Shown piece after piece: positions 11,420-18,929 of a DNA stretch of 34,949 nt. Under the pieces are notes generated by a model. It did not search any database. It was not told the DNA's origin and worked only from the letters and a program-made list of their open reading frames with translations. Position 1 is the first letter of the stretch. Every line of letters begins with the position of its first letter. This stretch comes from Dysgonamonadaceae bacterium (GTDB taxonomy: Bacteria; Bacteroidota; Bacteroidia; Bacteroidales; Dysgonomonadaceae): assembly GCA_029975415.1 (NCBI GenBank), contig JARKPE010000061.1:1-34949 (forward strand), read 5' to 3'. The translations under genes and the position numbers were made by a program.

Positions 11420-12037
11420 TCAGTTATTCACATCTTCGTAAGCTTGTTTTATTTTGTCCACCTGTTCTTTGTGTTTTTTGGCCTTGTAACGTTGGATATT
11501 TCTCACCGGATCGAGGTCGATGTCGCGATAGCGGGGCGTAATGAAATTTCGCAAGGAACGCATCCATTCGGGCGAATCGTCATCGGCATAGAGGCCTAAG
11601 TCGTAATCGTTACGGGTGTGTTGGGTGAATTGAGAAATGCTTCGTGCGTCGGGGACAGGATGAATTTTTCCGTCGGAATAGTCGATGGCTGCTCTGTCGG
11701 GTTGCGAAGATCCCGGAATTCTTGCTTTTTCGGCTATCTCTTTTTCCGTTTTTACGATTTCTTCGGGAGTGACCGGCCAGTTTGAAATGACATTGTCGTA
11801 GCGAGAGGGTAATTTGGTAGTAGGAGAAACTTTTAAAACTCCGGAATTCTGATTTTGAGATTGTTGAGGGTTTTTGTATTGAAGTTTGGGTGCTGAATCG
11901 AGTCCCGAATTTTTAATCGATTCTTTCAACCTGTTTTTAAAAAGTTCGTCGGTTTTTTGAGCATCTACCTGCTGAGTGATCGCCAGAAGAACAACGATCA
12001 ACACAAAATACGTTGCAGTATGGAGCAGATGATCCAT
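11420..12037 (-). CDS. Uncharacterised secreted protein
   Basis: The 205-residue protein has a hydrophobic N-terminal segment (residues 8-21, ATYFVLIVVLLAIT) ending near VDAQ, a likely signal peptidase I site, so it is probably periplasmic or secreted. There is no lipobox. The mature part is hydrophilic, with a Gln/Asn-rich linker (NPQQSQNQNSG) and a charged, probably helical C terminus (AKKHKEQVDKIKQAYEDV). I do not recognise a domain. It lies 35 bases downstream of the coiled-coil membrane protein on the same strand and is probably cotranscribed. The gap to the transposase remnant (11239-11419) shows nothing I can name. Confidence 0.7.
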   Translation of the reverse strand: MDHLLHTATYFVLIVVLLAITQQVDAQKTDELFKNRLKESIKNSGLDSAPKLQYKNPQQSQNQNSGVLKVSPTTKLPSRYDNVISNWPVTPEEIVKTEKEIAEKARIPGSSQPDRAAIDYSDGKIHPVPDARSISQFTQHTRNDYDLGLYADDDSPEWMRSLRNFITPRYRDIDLDPVRNIQRYKAKKHKEQVDKIKQAYEDVNN

Positions 12038-12072
12038 TTTTATTATGGTAAACTTCTTACCGTCGGAAATAT

Positions 12073-12963
12073 TTATAGCTCCATCTCAAAACTATAGGAG
12101 CCAATAAGATTGCCGTCGGCAAAAAGATCGGTTTTGTAGGTGCCGGGCATTAAATATTCCTGAATATCCCAATACATCGTAACGGGAGTTTCCTCACCAC
12201 CATATTCGATGGTTCGTTTCACGGAATATTGAATATCGCGATTTTCGTACCGAAAAGTATTGGCCGAGCTTTTTGTCAGCACATTTCCGTCCGGAGCGAG
12301 TATTCGTGCGTAAATAGTTCGTTCACCGGGTTCGGCCGTGATGTTGCGAGCTATGGTGAATGAAATAACAAATCGGGTACTCCGACTAAGACGTTTCTGC
12401 TCTTTACCCCGATCATTTACCGCTTTCACACTTATGTTCACCGCATTTAACTGTGCGGCAAGCGATACTTTTTCCGACAACTGTTCTCGTTCCTTCGCTA
12501 TCTGATTCAAGGTGCGGCTTGTTTCCTGATATTGTTGGGTGATTTGCCTATTTTCGGCACGCAACTGTTCGTTTAGTTGGTTGAGCGAATCGATTTGAAC
12601 AATATATGAGCGCAACACTTTTCGAAGAGTAGTCAATTCGTCTTTCAGTCTTTTAATTTCCTTCTGATTAGAGGCCTTAGTCATGCGTAACTCTTCTTGC
12701 AGCCGTTGAACTTTGGCTTGTTCGTTCTGGAGTTTGTAAAGAAGAGAATCGTTTTGTACGCTGAACTTAAACCCTTCATATTGAAGCAAAATAGCTTCGT
12801 ACTCGTCTTCCAGTTCTTGTTTTTCGATCGTGTATTGTTCTTTCAAATCGTTCACCTGCCGGCTTTTGCTTACGGCAAATCCTATCACAATTGCCAAGAC
12901 CACGATCAATACTCCAACAAGAGCTATGAGCTGCGGGGTTCGTTCTTTGAAATCGATTTTCAT
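12073..12963 (-). CDS. Membrane-anchored coiled-coil protein
   Basis: I start this at 12963 (MKIDFKERTPQ). A longer frame begins at 13023, but it would run through the predicted -7 box at 12993-13000. The 296-residue protein has one transmembrane helix (about residues 12-32, QLIALVGVLIVVLAIVIGFA), a coiled coil over roughly residues 35-170, and a C-terminal globular beta-rich domain of about 110 residues (ARNITAEPGERTIYARILAP and DIQEYLMPGTYKTDLFADG). The topology suggests an inner-membrane anchor with a periplasmic domain. The function is unknown. It shares a strand with the secreted protein downstream, 35 bases away. Confidence 0.75.
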   Translation of the reverse strand: MKIDFKERTPQLIALVGVLIVVLAIVIGFAVSKSRQVNDLKEQYTIEKQELEDEYEAILLQYEGFKFSVQNDSLLYKLQNEQAKVQRLQEELRMTKASNQKEIKRLKDELTTLRKVLRSYIVQIDSLNQLNEQLRAENRQITQQYQETSRTLNQIAKEREQLSEKVSLAAQLNAVNISVKAVNDRGKEQKRLSRSTRFVISFTIARNITAEPGERTIYARILAPDGNVLTKSSANTFRYENRDIQYSVKRTIEYGGEETPVTMYWDIQEYLMPGTYKTDLFADGNLIGSYSFEMEL

Positions 12964-12992
12964 GAAAAACAGTCGTTTCGTTGTAATGCAGA

Positions 12993-13024
12993 CAAAAGTA
13001 ATCCATTTTGAATAAAAAGCCAAT
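12993..13024 (-). promoter_or_regulatory. Predicted promoter of the coiled-coil membrane protein
   Basis: On the minus strand the -7 box TACTTTTG (12993-13000) matches TAnnTTTG exactly, and ATTG at 13021-13024 is a one-mismatch -33 element with a 20-base spacer. It supports the ATG at 12963 over the upstream ATG at 13023. Confidence 0.6.
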
Positions 13025-13166
13025 TGTTAAAACCTCTTTTTGTTTAATTTAAGATTACATTTACCCAATCAGTAATACAAATCTTTCTGCAGAGATTTAG
13101 GGACAATAAAAGCATAAGACCGATCAGACGAAATACTTGTAATATCCGGCCTTCGGGTGCGGTGAT

Positions 13167-14081
13167 TTAAAAAATAGACTGAAGTGTTTGCGTAGTAAAT
13201 TCTTCCAGAAACAACATTCCTTTAAAAGAGTTTCCTTTGGGATTAAGACGTGGGCTCCAAACGGAAATGGCATATTTGCCGGGTAAAACGGCAACGATGC
13301 CGCCTCCAACGCCACTTTTGCCCGGCAATCCGACTTTGAAGGCAAATTGGCCGGCTTCGTCGTAAAAGCCACAAGTCTGCATCAATGCATTGGTGCGTTT
13401 GGTACGGCTCGACGATAGAATTTGTTTGCCCGAATAGGGTACAATGCCATTGTTGGCCAGGAAAAGAAAACTATCGCTCAATTCGCGACAACTCATTTCG
13501 AGCGAACAAAGATGAAAATACAGGTCCATCACTACATCGATGTCGTTACGAATGTTCCCGAACGATTTCATCAGATTGATTAGGGCATAGTTGCGAAAGC
13601 CTGTTTTCTTCTCCGAATAGGCGACGAGCGGATTGTAATCGATGGTGTGATTGCCGCACAAATCGCGTACGAACGAGCGAATATTGTCTTTTGGCGAAGC
13701 CAGTTCGCCGGCAAGAATGTCGCAAACCACAATGGCGCCCGCGTTGATGAACGGATTGCGTGGAATGCCTTTGTCGTATTCGAGTTGAACCAATGAATTG
13801 AAGGGCGTTCCGGCAGGCTCCACATCCATTCGTTCCCAAATCGTGCTTTTAATTTGCGAGTAGGCCATGACAAACGAAAAGACTTTGGCAATACTTTGTA
13901 CGGAAAAACGAATATCGGAATCGCCAAAATCATAATGTTGTCCATCCACCGTAGACAGGTGTACTCCGAAATGATCCGGATTTACGTTTGCCAATTCGGG
14001 AATATAATCGGCAACTTTGCCGGTATCTTCCATATCGTTGAGGGAATCGTATATTTCGCTGAAAATTTTTTTCAAATCCAT
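13167..14081 (-). CDS. glsA: Glutaminase A
   Basis: The 304-residue protein hydrolyses glutamine to glutamate and ammonia. It matches the serine-dependent glutaminase family over its full length. The beta-lactamase-like S-x-x-K motif is Ser63-Lys66 in SVQSIAKVFSF. Other family blocks are GTPFNSLVQLE, NPFINAGAIVVCDIL, and GLPGKSGVGGGIVAVLPGK near the C terminus. No signal peptide is present, so it is cytoplasmic. It begins 12 bases after the stop of the upstream lipoprotein gene, so the two are very likely one transcript. In some bacteria glutaminase supports acid resistance or glutamate supply; nothing here shows which applies. Confidence 0.96.
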   Translation of the reverse strand: MDLKKIFSEIYDSLNDMEDTGKVADYIPELANVNPDHFGVHLSTVDGQHYDFGDSDIRFSVQSIAKVFSFVMAYSQIKSTIWERMDVEPAGTPFNSLVQLEYDKGIPRNPFINAGAIVVCDILAGELASPKDNIRSFVRDLCGNHTIDYNPLVAYSEKKTGFRNYALINLMKSFGNIRNDIDVVMDLYFHLCSLEMSCRELSDSFLFLANNGIVPYSGKQILSSSRTKRTNALMQTCGFYDEAGQFAFKVGLPGKSGVGGGIVAVLPGKYAISVWSPRLNPKGNSFKGMLFLEEFTTQTLQSIF

Positions 14082-14093
14082 CGTCTTTTCTGT

Positions 14094-15137
14094 TTATTGA
14101 TACTGAATATAAATCGGTTGAGGCTTCAGATGTAAAAGCTCATCGGGAGTAAGCATCCTGTGCGGAGGACGTTTCAGGTCGTTTTTATAGAAAAGTTTGA
14201 ATCCAGTAAACTGGACAGGCTCGTTTTGGATATAGCGTTTGTAAGTGTCCAATTTTAGTTGCGGTGCTCCCCATCCGTCCATGTTAATTACGATTTGCAC
14301 TTCGGGCTGAAGCCGAATGTTCCGATAGTTGGTGATCATTCCCTGTGTAAATCTGTGAACGACGAGTATTTTGGGCGATAAATGGTTTTCGCGAACGAGT
14401 TTCGCCAAATAGTCGACGCAAAAGTTGATATCCTTTGCGTCCAGTGTACCGATTTTTTCTCCGGGCAGACCACCGTTTTTCATCGAGAACTCGGGGTCGA
14501 TTGCGAGGTGAACATTCGATTTTTTCAGATAGTTTTCCAACAACGGAACTTCTTCTTCCACACTACTCAATCCTACCTGAACATCAAGGAACACGATGGC
14601 ATCGCCCATTTTTGCTATCGCCAATGCCGAATCGATCTGCGAAGACGGCATGCGCATCCGGTATGAATTATCTTTCATCGGTACACTTTGTGCAACGACG
14701 GCGATATAGTGAATGGCCGGCTGAACAGGCGTGGTCGGATCGGCTTTTTCCCATTTGTCGATTTCCCCGTTCAGTTTTGTCCATAAATCATTCGGGGGCA
14801 ATTCTCCCAATATACCCATGTTTTTGGAATAAAGGTTGCCGTAGTAAGCTATGATACGTTTGAAGGGCAGGATAGCCCCTTCCAGGGGTAACGGTTGATT
14901 GGCTACCGGCCATAGTCCGGTTGTGTCGCCATTGGCTATTTGCATGAGCTTATTTTGATAGGACGCGGAATCGACGTATGAAATCTTTTTTAATTCTTCT
15001 TTTGAGGTATATTTTGCTAATGGACTTGGTTGTGAATCCGTAGGATCGCTTTGCATTTTTCCCGATTTTGATGTGCATGAAAATACGGACAAAAAAATAA
15101 GAAATATGAGAAACGGCTTAAGGCGACTTGCTTTCAT
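14094..15137 (-). CDS. Lipoprotein with a probable TIM-barrel-like domain
   Basis: The 347-residue protein has a lipoprotein signal (MKASRLKPFLIFLIFLSVFS) with Cys21 as the likely lipidation site. The body alternates short beta and helix segments: RIIAYYGNLYSKNMGILGE, PAIHYIAVVAQ, GDAIVFLDVQVG, NVHLAIDPEFSM, and SPKILVVHRFTQ. This pattern, with acidic residues at strand ends (FLDVQ, IDPEF), is reminiscent of glycoside-hydrolase-like barrels, and I recall similar uncharacterised lipoproteins in Actinobacteria. The enzymatic function is unproven. It is the first gene of a two-gene unit with glsA, 12 bases apart, with a consensus -7 box upstream. Confidence 0.72.
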   Translation of the reverse strand: MKASRLKPFLIFLIFLSVFSCTSKSGKMQSDPTDSQPSPLAKYTSKEELKKISYVDSASYQNKLMQIANGDTTGLWPVANQPLPLEGAILPFKRIIAYYGNLYSKNMGILGELPPNDLWTKLNGEIDKWEKADPTTPVQPAIHYIAVVAQSVPMKDNSYRMRMPSSQIDSALAIAKMGDAIVFLDVQVGLSSVEEEVPLLENYLKKSNVHLAIDPEFSMKNGGLPGEKIGTLDAKDINFCVDYLAKLVRENHLSPKILVVHRFTQGMITNYRNIRLQPEVQIVINMDGWGAPQLKLDTYKRYIQNEPVQFTGFKLFYKNDLKRPPHRMLTPDELLHLKPQPIYIQYQ

Positions 15138-15170
15138 TCGGTTGAAGTAAGTATATGTTGGATATTTTTA

Positions 15171-15178
15171 CAAAAGTA
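15171..15178 (-). promoter_or_regulatory. Predicted -7 box for the lipoprotein-glsA unit
   Basis: TACTTTTG on the minus strand is an exact TAnnTTTG match, 33 bases upstream of the lipoprotein ATG. No convincing -33 element is seen at the expected distance. Confidence 0.5.
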
Positions 15179-15317
15179 CATGATAATTCTTAAATGATAT
15201 ACAGATAAATAAAAATATCTAATAAAAGGAGTAGCAAATCTTCGATTCAGGGATGTTTTTGTCGGGATATTTCCGTTTTTTTAAGTATCTTTATCCCCTG
15301 TAAGATTTTATTTAAAT

Positions 15318-17513
15318 ATGATGAATTTGATGAATTATATGATAAAAAAGAAAATTTTTTTGACGGCTTTTTTCGCTTCTATTGCATTTCATCTTTCGGC
15401 CGACGAGGGAATGTGGATGCTTCAATTACTCCAGCAGCAAAAATATCCTGAAATGAAGTCACTTGGATTGAAATTGACGGATTATGATATTTATAATCCT
15501 GACGGTTCGTCCATAAAAGATGCCGTAGTGCAGTTTGGAAACGGTTGTACGGGGGAGGTGATTTCGTCGCATGGATTGGTACTTACCAATCATCATTGTG
15601 GATACGCATCAATTCAAAACCACAGTTCATTGAAGAACAATTATCTCGAAGAAGGATTCTGGGCGATGTCTCGAGAGCAGGAATTACCCAATCCCGGACT
15701 TACTGTAACCTTCATCGAACGAATCGACGATGTTACCGATTTCGTGAAACAATGCCTTGAGCGTGATGCCGCAAAAGATTCGTTAGGCGTGTTCTATCTT
15801 TCCCCGTCATATCTGAAAAGCATTGCGAGCGAACGAGTTGGCGAAGTTGTACTGAAAAACATACAGGGTCTCGATTTCGAAATAAAGCCTTTTTACAACG
15901 GGAATCGGTATTATATGTTCACAAAAAAAATATATTCCGATATTCGATTGGTTGGAGCTCCGCCCAGTTCTATAGGAAAGTTTGGAGCCGATACCGACAA
16001 TTGGATGTGGCCTCGACATACCGGCGATTTTTGCGTTTTCCGCATCTATGCAGATAAAGACGGGAATCCCGCACCTTATTCTCCATCTAACGTTCCTCTC
16101 AAGCCCAAACGTTGGCTCACCATTTCCTCGCGTGGTATTAACGAAAACGATTTTGCTATGATTATCGGCTTTCCAGGAACAACTTATCAGTATTTTACAT
16201 CGTGGGAGGTGCAGGAGCGTCGTGATATTGATAATGCCGTACGCATCAATATACGAAACATACGACAAAAAGCGATGCTTGAAGAGATGTTGAAAGATCC
16301 AGCCGTCAAAATACAGTATTCTTCAAAGTATGCCGCATCAACTAATGGGTATAAAAGTGCGATCGGGGCTAATTGGGCTATCGATAAGCACAATTTTGTA
16401 GATGTCAAGCGTCGGAAACAACTTCAATTGCATCAATGGGCACTAAATAATAACTGCGGTGAATATATAAGTGCCATCGATGCGATTCGCAGTGCAGTTG
16501 ATCAAAGAGCCAATCTCCGTTTTCGCGAGCGAATGCTTTCGGAAGCCATTCTTATGGGAATAGAATTTTCAAAAGTGCGTTACTCCAATGCCGACTCTCT
16601 TCTCCAAGCGCTTTCGAAGGAAGACAAAGCTGCTATCGGAAAATTTACCGACGCTTTGCAATCTGATTATCGACTTTTTGCAAACAAAGACTATAATCCG
16701 ATGGTGGATCAAAAAGTTTCAAAGGCTCTTTTGTCCGAATATGTACGCCTTATACCGCGCAACGAACAGCCCTTGATTTTCGAGGAACTTTATTCGCGTT
16801 TCGATGGAGATATCGATGCATTTGTACATGCAATTTTCGCTACATCAATCTTTGGGAGCGAACAAAACTTGCAGCGCTTTCTTGCAGGCAAGCGAAAAGA
16901 CAAACAGCTAAAATCTGATCTCATGTTTCGTTTCGCTCAGTCTGTCAATTCGGAATATGATAGATTGCAAATGCAACTTAATGCGCTGAAACGACCCTAC
17001 GATGAGGCTCGCAAGAAATACGTAGAAGGAATTCTGGCAATGGATGGCGAGTTAAATCTTTTTCCCGATGCCAATCTCACACTGCGATTAACTTACGGGA
17101 AAGTGAAAGGGTACAGGCCGCGCGATGCGGTATTTTACGATTATCAAACTACAATGGATGGTATTATCGAAAAAGAAGATTCGACCAATTGGGAATTTGT
17201 GGTGCCTGAAAAATTGAAACATTTATACCAAAATTCGGATTTTGGAACTTATGCAATGTCTAACGGCAAAATGCCTGTTGCATTTATAGCCGATACACAT
17301 ACTACGGGTGGAAATTCAGGAAGTCCCGTAATGAATGGGAGTGGGGAGCTTGTTGGCGTCAATTTCGATAGAAACTGGGAGGGCGTTGGTGGTGATATAC
17401 AATACCTTCCCGATTTTCAGAGGAGTATTATTGTGGACATTCGTTATGTGCTATTTGTCATTGAGCATTATGCCGGCGCCAAGCACCTGATTGATGAAAT
17501 GGATATCCATTAA
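15318..17513 (+). CDS. S46 family dipeptidyl-peptidase, DPP11 type (Asp/Glu-specific)
   Basis: The 731-residue protein has a signal peptide (IKKKIFLTAFFASIAFHLSA) and the DEGMW start typical of mature S46 peptidases. Catalytic elements are visible: TNHHCGY (His92/His93), FGADTDNWMWPRHTGDF (Asp225/Asp227), and GGNSGSP with Ser667. Eighteen residues after that serine is an arginine (Arg685, in NFDRNWEGVGGD). In Porphyromonas gingivalis DPP11 the corresponding Arg673 lies 18 residues after Ser655 and sets acidic P1 specificity; DPP7 has Gly there. I therefore call DPP11 rather than DPP7. It would release acidic dipeptides in the periplasm, which suits amino-acid-fermenting Bacteroidales. A TATCTTTA near-consensus box lies at 15286-15293. 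Several ATGs (15318, 15321, 15330, 15339) could serve as starts. Confidence 0.93.
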   Translation: MMNLMNYMIKKKIFLTAFFASIAFHLSADEGMWMLQLLQQQKYPEMKSLGLKLTDYDIYNPDGSSIKDAVVQFGNGCTGEVISSHGLVLTNHHCGYASIQNHSSLKNNYLEEGFWAMSREQELPNPGLTVTFIERIDDVTDFVKQCLERDAAKDSLGVFYLSPSYLKSIASERVGEVVLKNIQGLDFEIKPFYNGNRYYMFTKKIYSDIRLVGAPPSSIGKFGADTDNWMWPRHTGDFCVFRIYADKDGNPAPYSPSNVPLKPKRWLTISSRGINENDFAMIIGFPGTTYQYFTSWEVQERRDIDNAVRINIRNIRQKAMLEEMLKDPAVKIQYSSKYAASTNGYKSAIGANWAIDKHNFVDVKRRKQLQLHQWALNNNCGEYISAIDAIRSAVDQRANLRFRERMLSEAILMGIEFSKVRYSNADSLLQALSKEDKAAIGKFTDALQSDYRLFANKDYNPMVDQKVSKALLSEYVRLIPRNEQPLIFEELYSRFDGDIDAFVHAIFATSIFGSEQNLQRFLAGKRKDKQLKSDLMFRFAQSVNSEYDRLQMQLNALKRPYDEARKKYVEGILAMDGELNLFPDANLTLRLTYGKVKGYRPRDAVFYDYQTTMDGIIEKEDSTNWEFVVPEKLKHLYQNSDFGTYAMSNGKMPVAFIADTHTTGGNSGSPVMNGSGELVGVNFDRNWEGVGGDIQYLPDFQRSIIVDIRYVLFVIEHYAGAKHLIDEMDIH

Positions 17514-17562
17514 AAATTTCAGAAATCTAAAAGAGTTGATAGTCGAAAAAAATTCTCGAAAG

Positions 17563-17593
17563 TTTTTAATTTTCAGAAAATTCCTTATTTTTG
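17563..17593 (+). promoter_or_regulatory. Predicted promoter of the small lipoprotein
   Basis: The -7 box TATTTTTG (17586-17593) matches TAnnTTTG, with TTTT at 17563-17566 as a weak -33 element and a 19-base spacer. It argues that translation starts at ATG 17633, not at the upstream in-frame codon at 17591, which lies inside the promoter. Confidence 0.55.
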
Positions 17594-17632
17594 TATTATC
17601 GACAGGGGTCGATAACTAAACTGAAAAAAGTC

Positions 17633-18181
17633 ATGAAAACAAAAATTATCTACGGTTTGGTCATCTGTAGTATTGTGCTTCTTGTTCAGAGTTGCGCATC
17701 GCAGAAGTCAACATCATCCAATCCTACTGCTGCTCGTTTGGTTGGCCTATGGGAAGTGAAAGCCGAGCATCGCAGTGATGAAAAAGGCTACAAACGCATG
17801 CCTCACGGAATGTTTAAACTGATTTTGCCTAACGGCAAATTTGTGAATTTTATGACTACAAACAGAGGAGCTATCATTACAGTTGATGGTACGTATGTCG
17901 TCAAAGGGGATTCTCTCTATATCGAGAAGATTGATCATTCCTTTAACAAAAGCCAAATCGGAATGGACAATCCACTCTATTTGAGATTATCGAATGATAA
18001 TTTTATGTATTTAAAGTGGTTTCAAGCCATTGACGAATTCAATCAGCAACAAAATCGATGGATTGAAGAGATTTGGCAGCGGGTAAAACGAGAAGGGATG
18101 AATAGAAGTACTTTTGCGCTGCAACAGGAGTTGAGAACTATTCTCGAAGACCAGGAAGTTATTGACTATATCATCCAATGA
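17633..18181 (+). CDS. Small lipoprotein, DUF4488-like
   Basis: Starting at ATG 17633, the 182-residue protein has a lipoprotein signal (MKTKIIYGLVICSIVLLVQS) with Cys21 as the lipidated residue. The mature domain begins LVGLWEVKAEHRSDEKG and continues FKLILPNGKFVNFM, then VDGTYVVKGDSLYIEKIDHS. This resembles the lipocalin-like, small beta-barrel DUF4488 proteins of Bacteroidota, a match I make from memory. The C terminus is helical and charged. It is probably an envelope protein of unknown function with its own promoter, not obviously linked to the upstream peptidase. Confidence 0.75.
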   Translation: MKTKIIYGLVICSIVLLVQSCASQKSTSSNPTAARLVGLWEVKAEHRSDEKGYKRMPHGMFKLILPNGKFVNFMTTNRGAIITVDGTYVVKGDSLYIEKIDHSFNKSQIGMDNPLYLRLSNDNFMYLKWFQAIDEFNQQQNRWIEEIWQRVKREGMNRSTFALQQELRTILEDQEVIDYIIQ

Positions 18182-18784
18182 GATTCTTTCTCGCGGATTT
18201 GGGTAACGAGGTATGTCAAATTTGATTGGAAAACAACTTTTTGTGCAGCGAATAAAGGGAATTATGTGATAACCAATAAAATATGTGCTAATATTTCAAT
18301 ATCGGGCAATCTAAAAGGAAAATGTGGATTTATGGTTTTTGGAATCTGTTTCCTATAGTGATAATGTCCTGAAAATGAAACCTCTCGTTTGTTTGATTTT
18401 AGAGGGGGAACACGATTATGAGAGTTGCGTAGGTAAAACAAGAGCGATGTATGGAGAAGGTACGGCGCAAATACGACGAGAGTGGGATTCGAACAACTGA
18501 GAAATAGCGAAATGAAAAAATATCATAATCACGGCACTACCTAATACTCATGCTTGTTCATTTAAGAGAAGGATCTCTTACGAAAAGAGTGATTTTCTAA
18601 ACAACTCTGCTCTCTATATAAAGGGTACTATTCAATGTGTGCCGGAGAAGATATGAAGGTAGAGAAACTTGGAAATGAGTGTGTCATCGGAAATTTGTGA
18701 GGCAAACTCAATTTGATTACCATAATATTTTACATAGAGCCGTTTGTTTATTACTAAACGTAGTTTTAACGAGCAGCTTCTCTT
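18182..18784. other. Long gap without a credible gene
   Basis: About 600 bases hold no convincing coding frame. A 70-codon minus-strand frame (18632-18844) lacks any recognisable feature and runs through the terminator at 18785-18809. Two things stand out: a degenerate repeat at about 18414-18455 resembling the one near 4041-4080, and a 7-base-pair hairpin at 18563-18580. A terminator closes the gap at 18785, so an unannotated small RNA on the plus strand is possible; I found no TAnnTTTG box for one. Confidence 0.5.
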
Positions 18785-18809
18785 AACAGGCATTGTCCTG
18801 TTTTTTTTT
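18785..18809 (+). terminator. Rho-independent terminator with no adjacent gene
   Basis: AACAGG (18785-18790) pairs with CCTGTT (18797-18802) around a 6-base loop and runs into nine T bases ending at 18809. The nearest upstream plus-strand gene ends 600 bases earlier. It may end a long 3' UTR or an unannotated small RNA. Confidence 0.65.
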
Positions 18810-18860
18810 GTTAAATAATTTCTTTTGTTAATTATTTTAAGCAATTTTGCATTTAAAGAA

Positions 18861-18892
18861 ATTGCGATTATTATCGGGTAATCGCGATTTTT
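18861..18892 (+). promoter_or_regulatory. Terminator-like hairpin just upstream of hppA
   Basis: A 10-base arm at 18861-18870 pairs with 18879-18888 (one G-T pair) around an 8-base loop, followed by a T5 run to 18892. It lies 37 bases before the hppA ATG. It could be another terminator, a leader attenuator or a protein-binding site; no promoter could be placed to distinguish these. Confidence 0.5.
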
Positions 18893-18929
18893 CGGTAATT
18901 TTACTTAAACATCTATTAATCAATATGCT

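Noticed and set aside
12964-13023. Upstream start for the coiled-coil membrane protein
   Set aside because: The extension would begin upstream of a consensus promoter and adds a non-conserved-looking leader. MKIDFKERTPQ at 12963 gives a normal membrane anchor.
18486-18510. tRNA T-loop-like sequence GTGGGATTCGAAC
   Set aside because: The flanking bases do not form a five-pair T stem and no anticodon arm or acceptor stem could be found at the right distances on either strand.
18632-18844. 70-codon minus-strand frame
   Set aside because: It has no recognisable features and runs through a rho-independent terminator, and its AT-rich composition makes a chance frame likely.
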